From contig CAJPOF010000041.1 in NCBI GenBank assembly GCA_905372235.1, positions 1-21,180 on the forward strand: a stretch of DNA of 21,180 nt, given 5' to 3'. Each line of letters starts with the position of its first letter. Within the stretch, counting starts at the first letter, position 1. This document shows positions 14,304 to 20,907 of this stretch, one piece after another. The notes beneath the pieces are model-generated. The model searched no databases, was not told the DNA's origin, and saw only the letters and a list, made by a program, of their open reading frames with translations. Made by a program: the position numbers and the translations under genes. The stretch is from an uncultured Treponema sp. (GTDB lineage Bacteria > Spirochaetota > Spirochaetia > Treponematales > Treponemataceae).

Positions 14304-16634
14304 ATGCCCAAAATCGAAGTAAACGAAAAACTATTTTTCAGCCTTCTTGATAAAAAATACGACTACGAAACTCTTGAAAAAAAACTTACCTGCGCCAAAG
14401 CGGAGTTGGACGAAAAGCCCGACATGAGCCAGAGCGAGAACGAGCGCACAATCAAAATTGAACTTAATGACACTAACAGGCCCGACCTTTGGTCCACGAA
14501 CGGAGTTGCCCGTCAGCTTAGGCTTTGCGGCGGCGGAAAAACCGTGGATTATGCAAAACTTATGAGCAACAACGGGAATTCCGACTACGAGGGAAGAATT
14601 ATAAATGTTTCTTCCGAATTGAAGGATATTCGCCCGTATTTGGTTGCGTTCATGATTGCCGGTAAAGAAATCGACGAGCCTATGCTCAAAGATATAATTC
14701 AAACTCAGGAAAAACTTTGCTGGAATTTCGGACGAAAACGCAAATCCGTTTCGATGGGCGTTTACAGAATCGATAATGTAAAATTTCCGGTTGAATACAA
14801 GGCGGTTGACCCTGACAAGACCTCTTTTATTCCCTTGCAATGCGAAAATTCTATGACTTGCCGAGAAATTCTTTTGGAACATCCCAAGGGAAAGGATTTT
14901 GGCTGGATTATTCAGGATCTTCCGAAATTCCCGCTTCTTACGGATTCTACCGGCGAGGTTCTTTCTATGCCTCCGATAATAAATTCTGCAAGTCTTGGTG
15001 CTGTTCAGGTTGGCGACAAAGATTTGATGGTTGAACTCACCGGCGACAACATCGAAAATCTTATGCTTTCCGCAAATATCGTTGCCTGTGATTTTGCAGA
15101 CCAAGGCTACACAATCAAGCCGGTTCTTGTTCGCCATCCGTACGACACCGGAATCGGAAAAGACATTCTTGCTCCGTATTATTTCCAGAAGCCGACAAAA
15201 GCGAATGTTCGGAATATAAATAAACTTTTGGGGACGGATTTTTCGGCGGAACAGATTGTTCATTCCCTTGAACGAATGGGAAGTTCCGTTGAAATTAATG
15301 GCGACACTTTGATTCTTTCGCCTGCGCCTTACAGGAACGATTTTTTGCACGAAGTCGACATCATCGAGGACGTGATGATTGGTTCGGGCTTGGAAACGTT
15401 TGCGCCTGAAAAACCGAACGATTTTACGATTGGTCGCCTTCTTCCGATTACGAATTATTCAAGAAAGGCGAAAACTTTGATGGTCGGGCTTGGCTATCAG
15501 GAAATGATTTTCAATTACGTGGGTTCACGCAAAGATTTCATCGAAAATATGCTTATAGAACCGGAAAAAGTAATTGAAATCGCAAATCCTATGAGCGAAA
15601 ACTATCAGTTTGTTCGTTCGGATATTCTTTCGTCATTGCTTCGTGCCGAATCAAAATCCGCAAATGCGATTTATCCGCACAAAATTTTTGAAATCGGGAA
15701 AGTCGCCTATCTTTGCGACGAAGAAAATACCGGAACTCGGACAAGGCAGGTTTTGGGCTTTATGGCTTCGGGAGCGGGAGTAAATTTCAATGATGCGGCA
15801 AGTGAAGTCAGTGCGCTCCTTTATTTTCTTGACCACAAGTACGACGTGCGTGAGTCCGCCGACAAAAGATTCATTTTGGGACGGCAGGCGCACGTTATGG
15901 TGAACGGAAAATCGGTCGGAATTTTCGGCGAGATTCATCCGCAGGTTCTTGAAAACTGGGCGGTTACAGTTCCGTGCTATGGCGGCGAAATCGATTTGGA
16001 AGAACTTCTTTCTGCGACGGGAAAAAATCAACTTGATAAAAATTCGGGAATCGAAAAAAAAGGCGAAAAATCCGAAAAGCAGAACGAAACTTGTTCCGTT
16101 GAGAAAAAATCTGAAAATCCGAAACTTGCCGAAAATCAGGAAACTTATTTCAACGAGCATATAGAACTGAAAGTCGCCGTTATAAAATCCGTTGAAACCA
16201 ATCCGCAGGGTGACAAACTTTACATCGAACATTTGGACGACGGTTCCGGGAAAGAACGGATTATCCAGTCGGGACTTCGACCGTATCTTTCTGAAGAGGA
16301 ACTTTTGGGGAAGCACGTAATAATCGCCTCGAATCTTGCTCCCCGAAAAATGAAGGGCGTTGAAAGCCGGGGAATGCTTCTTGCCGCAGATTACACGGAA
16401 GATGGAAAAGAGAAGGTGGAACTTTTGACAGCTCCTTGGGCGGCGGCAGGAACTCCTGTTGTGCTTGAGGGCGCTGATCCGTCTTTTTCGAAGCCCGGAA
16501 AAATCGATTTTGACAAATTCTGCAAGGTTGAAATGCGGATAAAAGATTTTTCCGTTCAGATTGCAGGAAAAAAACTTACGGCAGACGGAAAAGCGTTGAC
16601 TACAGAAAAATCAAACGATTGCGAAGTCTGCTGA
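14304..16634 (+). CDS. pheT: Phenylalanyl-tRNA synthetase beta subunit, archaeal type, fused to a C-terminal tRNA-binding OB domain
   Basis: 776 residues. With PheS it charges tRNA-Phe; pheS is not in this window. Residues 1-575 are a complete archaeal/eukaryal-type beta chain: it begins directly with the L-N-D-T-N-R-P-D-L-W motif region and lacks the N-terminal EMAP-like domain of bacterial PheT. B3/B4 editing-domain sequence lies at about 85-275, B5 at about 285-355, and the synthetase-like core with P-Y-R-N-D and P-M-S-E-N-Y from about 345 to 570. A Lys/Glu/Asn-rich linker (about 576-618) leads to an EMAPII/Trbp111-type OB fold (about 620-725), recognised by H-I-E-L-K-V, N-P-Q-G-D-K-L-Y, I-I-Q-S-G, N-L-A-P-R-K-M-K-G-V-E-S-R-G-M-L-L-A-A. 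A 50-residue tail follows. Such OB domains occur in MetRS and EMAPII-like proteins and bind tRNA elbows. queH follows after 33 bases. Confidence 0.93.
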   Translation: MPKIEVNEKLFFSLLDKKYDYETLEKKLTCAKAELDEKPDMSQSENERTIKIELNDTNRPDLWSTNGVARQLRLCGGGKTVDYAKLMSNNGNSDYEGRIINVSSELKDIRPYLVAFMIAGKEIDEPMLKDIIQTQEKLCWNFGRKRKSVSMGVYRIDNVKFPVEYKAVDPDKTSFIPLQCENSMTCREILLEHPKGKDFGWIIQDLPKFPLLTDSTGEVLSMPPIINSASLGAVQVGDKDLMVELTGDNIENLMLSANIVACDFADQGYTIKPVLVRHPYDTGIGKDILAPYYFQKPTKANVRNINKLLGTDFSAEQIVHSLERMGSSVEINGDTLILSPAPYRNDFLHEVDIIEDVMIGSGLETFAPEKPNDFTIGRLLPITNYSRKAKTLMVGLGYQEMIFNYVGSRKDFIENMLIEPEKVIEIANPMSENYQFVRSDILSSLLRAESKSANAIYPHKIFEIGKVAYLCDEENTGTRTRQVLGFMASGAGVNFNDAASEVSALLYFLDHKYDVRESADKRFILGRQAHVMVNGKSVGIFGEIHPQVLENWAVTVPCYGGEIDLEELLSATGKNQLDKNSGIEKKGEKSEKQNETCSVEKKSENPKLAENQETYFNEHIELKVAVIKSVETNPQGDKLYIEHLDDGSGKERIIQSGLRPYLSEEELLGKHVIIASNLAPRKMKGVESRGMLLAADYTEDGKEKVELLTAPWAAAGTPVVLEGADPSFSKPGKIDFDKFCKVEMRIKDFSVQIAGKKLTADGKALTTEKSNDCEVC

Positions 16635-16667
16635 TTTTTTGTTCGGCGTAGGAAGAAAATCGGACTT

Positions 16668-17729
16668 ATGGAAGAAAATATTTTTCACAAGGAAGAAAAA
16701 TTGCAGGATTCCAAGCCGAAGCCGAATTCCGTTTCTCCGAATAAAAAAGTCAATTATCAAAAAGATTTGGATAAAATCCTCGAAAAACTCAAGTTCTCCG
16801 GCAAAAAGCCGGGCCTTCTGCTTCATGCCTGTTGCGGTCCGTGCTCTTCATACGTCATCGAATATCTTGCAGGCTTTTTTGACATAAGCATTTTTTATTA
16901 CAATCCGAACATTCATCCGGAAGAAGAATACAGACGGCGGCTTTCCGAATTGAAAAATCTGCTTCCCCGTTTTCCGGAGGCTGTGAAAAACAGCGTAAAA
17001 TTGATAGAGGCGCCTTACGATTCCAGGGATTTTTTTGACGGAATTGGATTGAAAGATTCTCCCGAACTTGCAAAAGAGGGCGAGAAGGGCGAACGTTGCC
17101 GCCGATGTTACAAACTCAGAATGGAAAAAGCATATCGGTATGCGCAGGAAAACGGATTTGACTATTTTTGCACGACGCTCAGCATAAGCCCTTTTAAAGA
17201 TGCGGAAAAAATCAATCGGATTGGAATGGAACTTTCCGAAAATGCCTACAAAGATTCTTCTCAAAAAAAATCAAGCGCATTTGCAAATGATGTTTGTGAA
17301 AAAAATGCAGATTCCGCTTGCTCGATGGAACTTTCAAAAATCGAAAAAGTTCATCCGCATGAAAATCCGAATTTTTCAAAAAAAGAAAGCCCAGCGGAAA
17401 GGCATGAGTTTTCCGCAAACGAAAAATTAGAAATGTCGGAAAAGGATTTCCATATAGAAGAAAATGCGTCTTCGCTTGGCAATCCCGCTGATATTTTAGT
17501 AGGATTTTCCGCAGAGCCAAAATCTGCGCCCGAAGAAAACGGATTTTCCCTGTACGCTGACAAATCTTTAGAATCGAGCGAAGGGCCGCAGGGAACAAAA
17601 TGGCTTCCATCCGATTTCAAGAAGAAAGGCGGCTTCAAGCGAAGCCTTGAAATCTCAAAAGAATACGGACTTTATCGCCAGGACTATTGCGGCTGCGTTT
17701 TTAGCAAGGATAACCTGCGGTATGAATGA
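16668..17729 (+). CDS. queH: Epoxyqueuosine reductase QueH with low-complexity insertion
   Basis: QueH (former DUF208) reduces epoxyqueuosine to queuosine in tRNA using iron-sulphur chemistry. Conserved elements are H-A-C-C-G-P-C (Cys55, Cys56, Cys59), Y-N-P-N-I-H-P-E-E-E-Y, G-E-R-C-R-R-C-Y (Cys144, Cys147), T-T-L-S-I-S-P-F-K-D, and the C-terminal D-F-K-K-K-G with Y-G-L-Y-R-Q-D-Y-C-G-C (Cys341, Cys343). At 353 residues it is well above the roughly 180-250 typical of the family. The excess is an N-terminal extension of about 45 residues and an insertion at about 193-310, rich in Ser, Glu, Lys and Asn. The insertion sits between I-N-R-I-G and W-L-P-S-D-F, leaving both catalytic halves intact. 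Likely cotranscribed with pheT. Confidence 0.92.
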   Translation: MEENIFHKEEKLQDSKPKPNSVSPNKKVNYQKDLDKILEKLKFSGKKPGLLLHACCGPCSSYVIEYLAGFFDISIFYYNPNIHPEEEYRRRLSELKNLLPRFPEAVKNSVKLIEAPYDSRDFFDGIGLKDSPELAKEGEKGERCRRCYKLRMEKAYRYAQENGFDYFCTTLSISPFKDAEKINRIGMELSENAYKDSSQKKSSAFANDVCEKNADSACSMELSKIEKVHPHENPNFSKKESPAERHEFSANEKLEMSEKDFHIEENASSLGNPADILVGFSAEPKSAPEENGFSLYADKSLESSEGPQGTKWLPSDFKKKGGFKRSLEISKEYGLYRQDYCGCVFSKDNLRYE

Positions 17730-18117
17730 GTTTTTTTTTGTGTGTGGGGGGGGGATGCAAGTTTACTGCGAGGAAAACTTGGAGCGGCGGGGAAAAAGAC
17801 GCGCACGCGCTTTCGGAGTTGAGCGCGCAACTGGGCTATCCGGCGAAGCCTGCCGATATCGCACTGCGGGAATAAATATTACGGGTTTTACGGTTGACGA
17901 AAAATTAAGGCGGACGGGCATCGGCAAGAGTTTGATGGAAGCCGTAGAACACTTTGCCGAACAAAACGGCTTTGCCTTTATACGAGCGGAATCCGGTGCA
18001 ATGCGTAAAGATGCTCATGCAGTGTACAGAAAACTTAATTTCTATTCCGAAAAGACTCAAATTCGCTTTTTGAAAAAGATTGAACGAGCGCTTTTAAAGT
18101 CTTTTAAAAGCGAATAA
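17726..18117 (+). pseudogene. Broken GNAT-family N-acetyltransferase
   Basis: Two parts of one GNAT protein lie in different frames. From ATG 17726, which overlaps the queH stop as ATGA, one frame runs to TAA at 17873-17875 and encodes a typical GNAT opening (E-K-D-A-H-A-L-S-E-L-S-A-Q-L-G-Y-P). The acetyl-CoA-binding half (V-D-E-K-L-R-R-T-G-I-G-K-S-L-M through A-V-Y-R-K-L-N-F-Y) lies in a second frame from about 17878 to 18117. The roughly 40-50 residues of central strands normally between them are missing. A deletion plus frame change at about 17873 is the simplest reading. A continuous frame from ATG 17722 does reach the C-terminal half, but its first 50 residues are the wrong frame for the domain. 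A 9-T and a 9-G tract lie just after the start. Confidence 0.75.
17746..17754 (+). repeat. Poly-G tract (9 G) at the start of the broken GNAT gene
   Basis: Nine consecutive G residues, preceded by nine T (17731-17739) and TG alternation. Such tracts are prone to slipped-strand length change and are known contingency sites in treponemes. Here it lies about 20 bases after the ATGA overlap with queH, so length changes would alter the downstream frame but could not by themselves restore the damaged GNAT gene. Confidence 0.8.
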
Positions 18118-18126
18118 ATATTTTGC

Positions 18127-18141
18127 AATCTTTTCAAGATT
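18127..18141 (+). terminator. Possible weak terminator after the GNAT remnant
   Basis: AATCTT-TTC-AAGATT forms a small perfect hairpin ten bases after the stop at 18117, followed by AT-rich sequence and a T-rich stretch near 18161-18176. The stem is short and AT-only, so termination here is tentative. Confidence 0.3.
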
Positions 18142-18194
18142 ATTGATTTATATAAAACAACTTTTTGTCTTTTTTACCGTAAGAATTGGAGCTG

Positions 18195-18264
18195 CCTTCA
18201 GTTGCGTGCAAGGGAACTTCTGCTGAAGGTAATTTCAAGCAGTTTTCCCGAATGGGGAAAACTG
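18195..18264. repeat. Pair of strong hairpins in the gene-free stretch
   Basis: CCTTCAG (18195-18201) pairs with CTGAAGG (18223-18229), and CAGTTTTCCC (18240-18249) pairs perfectly with GGGAAAACTG (18255-18264) across a 5-base loop. Together with the palindromic repeats that follow, they suggest a structured RNA or a decayed mobile or repeat element rather than neutral spacer. Confidence 0.5.
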
Positions 18265-18285
18265 CCGCCGCCTTCTTGCGCCAAA

Positions 18286-18332
18286 CGGACATACGAAGCG
18301 TTGTGCGATGAACGATGCCTAAACAATGTCCG
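18286..18332. repeat. Palindromic intergenic repeat, copy 1
   Basis: Bounded by CGGACAT (18286-18292) and ATGTCCG (18326-18332), with an inner AGCGTT...AACG symmetry. It is about 80 percent identical to copy 2 at 18478-18531 in the same orientation (shared blocks AAGCGTT, ATGAACGA, GCC, AATGTCCG). A separate hairpin, CTTAGGG-TCTG-CCCTAAG, follows at 18341-18358. The pattern fits a REP-like or small non-autonomous element. Confidence 0.6.
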
Positions 18333-18450
18333 CCCGACTGCTTAGGGTCTGCCCTAAGAACCCCGGATTTACGATATATCATGCTTTTATTTATTTTCAC
18401 GAATTTCAAATAAAAACGCCCGTTCTTGCCATGATGAACACTCCCTCTTG

Positions 18451-18478
18451 CAAGAATCAGGCTTTTGCCTGATTCTTG
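18451..18478. repeat. Perfect 12-bp hairpin next to palindromic repeat copy 2
   Basis: CAAGAATCAGGC (18451-18462) pairs perfectly with GCCTGATTCTTG (18467-18478) around a four-base TTTT loop. It directly abuts repeat copy 2 and would be the second hairpin in the 3' end of the minus-strand chemotaxis transcript. There is no U-tract after it on that strand, so it is not a classic intrinsic terminator. Confidence 0.6.
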
Positions 18479-18531
18479 GGACGGACATGGAAAGCGTTAT
18501 GCAATGAACGAAGCCCAAGAATGTCCGTCCC
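18478..18531. repeat. Palindromic intergenic repeat, copy 2, ending in the chemotaxis gene stop codon
   Basis: GGGACGGACAT (18478-18488) and ATGTCCGTCCC (18521-18531) form a perfect 11-base inverted repeat enclosing the inner AGCGTT...AACG symmetry seen in copy 1. The last base lies in the TAG stop (18531-18533, minus strand) of the chemotaxis protein. In the mRNA it forms a stem immediately after the coding region, a position typical of REP-type elements that stabilise or end transcripts. Confidence 0.65.
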
Positions 18532-20624
18532 TAGACTTTGAATTTCCCCACCTCTCCGGCAAGCCCTCCGATGCTCTGCTTGTTTTTCATCGCAAGCTCG
18601 TTCACCTCGTTCACGGCGTTGTTTATCTGCGACACGCCGGCTGACATTTCGTTCATCGAATCCTTGATGACCGCCGTAAGACTGTCGAGCTTCTGCATCT
18701 CGCTCGCAACACCTTTGCCGCCGATAAGCATCTCCTCCGAGCCATTTTTGACCTCCACCGTCACCGAATTTATATTCTTTATTGCGGCAAGCACCTCCCG
18801 GCTACCGTTCTCCTGCTCGCGCATTGCGGCGGTCAGTTCGGCGCTCATTCCTCGCACATTCTCTGCAAGCTGGAAAATCGCATTGAACTTCTCCTCCACG
18901 ACTTTTGAACTTTCAGCAAGCCCACGGATATCGTCGCTAAGGTTTTTGAGCGTGTCGGTTATCGTCTTTCCTTGGACGCTGGATTCCTCCGCCAGTTTTC
19001 TAATTTCGTCCGCTACGACGGCGAATCCTTTTCCGCTTTCGCCTGCGTGTGCCGCTTCTATTGCGGCGTTCATCGCAAGAAGGTTTGTCTGGCTTGCGAT
19101 ATTCTGAATAACGCTTGAAGCCTCAATCAAGCCGCCACTCTCATCAGCGATTTTCTGTGTAACAGTGTTCGACGTAAGCAAAGTCGTCTTTCCCTCAGAT
19201 GTCGCGGTGGAAAGCAGGCGAACCATGTTGTCGCTTTTTTCGAGCGATTGCGTAATGGACGCAATGTTTGCAACCATCTCCTCTATCGAGGCTGAAGACT
19301 GCGTGACACTTGCCGCCTGCGTCTCTATGCTGCCGTTCAGCTGCTCGATTGTGCGGATTATTTCTTCCACGGTGCTTGAAGTTTCCGTTACGCTTGCGGC
19401 TTGGTTTTGCGTCTGCTGTTTCACGCCGTCGATGTTGGCTGTGATTTCGTTGATTGCGCTCGCCGTCTCGGTCATGTTGCTTGAAAGTTCATCTCCGATT
19501 GACTGCATTACGTTGGAACTTGCCCCAACCGTTTTTATGGAGTTCCCGATTTTTGCAATCGTCTCGTTGAAGTATTCGGACAAATCCGTAACCTCGTCGT
19601 TCCCGTGAATTGGAAGGCGAACGGTCAAATCGCCGTCGCCTTGGGCTATGTTCCGCAACGCTTCCACGGTAACGCCGATTGGTTTTACAATCGCCGCCGC
19701 CGTGAAAAACACAATAACGAGTGCAATGCCCAGAATTATCGCTCCGATTATGTACATCGAAAGCCGCAACGCATTGATTGTTCCCATGAATTCGTTTATC
19801 GGGGCTTTTATTATGATGGTCCAGCCAGTGGAAGGTATTTTTGCGAACGAAGCGATGAAAGATTCGCCCTTGAAATTATAATATCCGACTTCGCTTTTTT
19901 CCGATGCGAGTGCACTTTTCAGGAAGTTTGCAAGCGACTCAAGGGTGGCGTTCGTTTTGCTGCTTTCTATTATATTTCGATATTGCGTAACTTCCTCGAT
20001 ATTTTTGTGGGCAATGGTGGTTCCCATCCGTCCAAGGATGTAACATTCGCCCGACTTTCCGAGTACGATGTCTTTAATCTGTTCGGAAAGCCATTTTCCG
20101 CTTACGGACACATTTATGGCATCTACGATATGGCGGTTTTCGTCATACACCGGAACTGCGACGACCATAATCAACTGGTTGTCGATAAGAGATGCAAAAG
20201 GTTCCGAAATAAAAACATTGCCCTTCATTGCTTCGAGATACCACGCTTGTTCCTTGACATTTATGGTTTTGCTTCCATACGTGTGCAAGTTTCCGTTTAG
20301 GTCGGCAACACCCATTCTTAAAATCGTATTGTTCGCCATGGCTTCTCGGTGCAGATATTGTGATTTTTCCGCATAAGAAACGCTTTTGTCCCTCAGAACT
20401 GGAGCGCGGGCGATTCCGCTGACAAACTGAAACAATGCATCTAGCCTTCCGTCGATGACTTCCGCTGTGTCGTTTGCTTTGTCTGTGAGATGAGTCCCGA
20501 CTCGCTCCTTTACGGCTTTTTTTGAAAGCTGCATCGCAAAAATTCCGAGGACAAGCACGGAAACGGTGACCAGCAAGGCGAATATGATTAATAATTTTAG
20601 TTTTATTGAAAATCGTTTTTTCAT
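18531..20624 (-). CDS. Methyl-accepting chemotaxis protein
   Basis: 697 residues from ATG 20624, chosen over an in-frame start at 20666 because an AGGAG ribosome site precedes it and a basic N-terminus leads straight into TM1. Layout: TM1 about 10-32, periplasmic double-Cache-like sensor about 35-285 (including A-W-Y-L-E-A-M-K-G and I-S-E-P), TM2 290-313, HAMP about 314-366, then a long coiled-coil signalling domain. The conserved hairpin that binds CheA and CheW is at about 510-548 (S-Q-T-N-L-L-A-M-N-A-A-I-E-A-A-H-A-G-E-S-G-K-G-F-A-V-V-A-D-E-I-R). There is no C-terminal CheR/CheB-binding pentapeptide. The ligand cannot be read, although small-molecule Cache sensors often bind amino acids or organic acids. 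It is a single-gene unit on the minus strand. Confidence 0.95.
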   Translation of the reverse strand: MKKRFSIKLKLLIIFALLVTVSVLVLGIFAMQLSKKAVKERVGTHLTDKANDTAEVIDGRLDALFQFVSGIARAPVLRDKSVSYAEKSQYLHREAMANNTILRMGVADLNGNLHTYGSKTINVKEQAWYLEAMKGNVFISEPFASLIDNQLIMVVAVPVYDENRHIVDAINVSVSGKWLSEQIKDIVLGKSGECYILGRMGTTIAHKNIEEVTQYRNIIESSKTNATLESLANFLKSALASEKSEVGYYNFKGESFIASFAKIPSTGWTIIIKAPINEFMGTINALRLSMYIIGAIILGIALVIVFFTAAAIVKPIGVTVEALRNIAQGDGDLTVRLPIHGNDEVTDLSEYFNETIAKIGNSIKTVGASSNVMQSIGDELSSNMTETASAINEITANIDGVKQQTQNQAASVTETSSTVEEIIRTIEQLNGSIETQAASVTQSSASIEEMVANIASITQSLEKSDNMVRLLSTATSEGKTTLLTSNTVTQKIADESGGLIEASSVIQNIASQTNLLAMNAAIEAAHAGESGKGFAVVADEIRKLAEESSVQGKTITDTLKNLSDDIRGLAESSKVVEEKFNAIFQLAENVRGMSAELTAAMREQENGSREVLAAIKNINSVTVEVKNGSEEMLIGGKGVASEMQKLDSLTAVIKDSMNEMSAGVSQINNAVNEVNELAMKNKQSIGGLAGEVGKFKV

Positions 20625-20658
20625 TTGAAATCTCCTGAAAGTAAAAACAAAACTCAGT

Positions 20659-20670
20659 TCCGACATCGGA
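20659..20670. promoter_or_regulatory. Dyad upstream of the chemotaxis gene, possible motility-type promoter
   Basis: TCCGA-CA-TCGGA is a 12-base dyad 35 bases before the chemotaxis start. On the minus strand it reads TCCGATGT, a partial match to the GCCGATAA -10 of sigma-28 flagellar promoters, with TGAAAACG upstream at a spacing slightly longer than usual. Either an operator or a weak sigma-28 promoter is possible; no good sigma-70 promoter was seen. Confidence 0.25.
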
Positions 20671-20700
20671 CAAAAAAATGTGTCGTTTTCAGAGATTTCT

Positions 20701-20907
20701 ATGGCGAAAGCAAAAACAGGAATGTTGAGTTATGATGATTTGGAAAAAATCCGCAGGATTTTCTTATTCGGCTGTCAGAAATCGGGGGGGGGGGTAAGAG
20801 TAGTATGGTTTCGCATTTTATTCAACTCCTTTGTTGAAATAGTATTTAAAAATAATAGGGTAATTATATATTCAAACTTTCGAAAAGCAAAATTTTTTTA
20901 TCCCTGA
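20701..20907 (+). CDS. Doubtful 68-residue reading frame running through a poly-G tract
   Basis: Starts at ATG 20701, divergent from the chemotaxis gene. The first 26 or so residues (M-A-K-A-K-T-G-M-L-S-Y-D-D-L-E-K-I) look like genuine coding sequence. After the 11-G tract the frame continues into the non-coding repeat copy B and becomes AT-driven and unconvincing. With 10 G the frame would meet TAA directly after the tract. It may be the 5' end of a gene whose remainder has been lost or replaced. No family was recognised. Confidence 0.25.
   Translation: MAKAKTGMLSYDDLEKIRRIFLFGCQKSGGGVRVVWFRILFNSFVEIVFKNNRVIIYSNFRKAKFFYP
20784..20794 (+). repeat. Poly-G tract (11 G), candidate phase-variation site
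   Basis: Eleven consecutive G residues in an AT-rich divergent region. This is one of the longest homopolymers in the window and of a length that slips readily. In Treponema pallidum comparable G tracts near promoters or start codons are known to vary in length and switch gene expression. Confidence 0.85.
20800..20897 (+). repeat. Diverged dispersed repeat, copy B
   Basis: Resembles positions 1-100. It contains a perfect dyad, TTCAAC (20821-20826) and GTTGAA (20833-20838) with loop TCCTTT, inside the shared GCATTTT-N-TTCAACTCCTTT core, followed by the shared AT-rich tail with AATTATAT. It begins six bases after the 11-G tract. Confidence 0.45.

Noticed and set aside
17722..18117. A single intact acetyltransferase in one frame
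   Set aside because: The frame is open, but its first 50 residues are out of frame with the clear GNAT opening found in the neighbouring frame, and the central strands are absent.
18140..18409. 89-codon minus-strand reading frame across the hairpin-rich stretch
   Set aside because: It runs straight through palindromic repeat copy 1 and several hairpins, lacks a ribosome site, begins with a non-ATG start unless shortened, and matches no family. It is best explained as chance translation of repeat DNA.
18451..18531. Intrinsic terminator of the chemotaxis gene
   Set aside because: The hairpins are strong, but no U-tract follows them on the minus strand, so they were recorded as repeats rather than as a terminator.
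18118..18531. CRISPR array or retron RNA in the hairpin-rich stretch
   Set aside because: There are only two imperfect repeats with unequal flanks, no regular spacers, and no cas gene or reverse transcriptase nearby.
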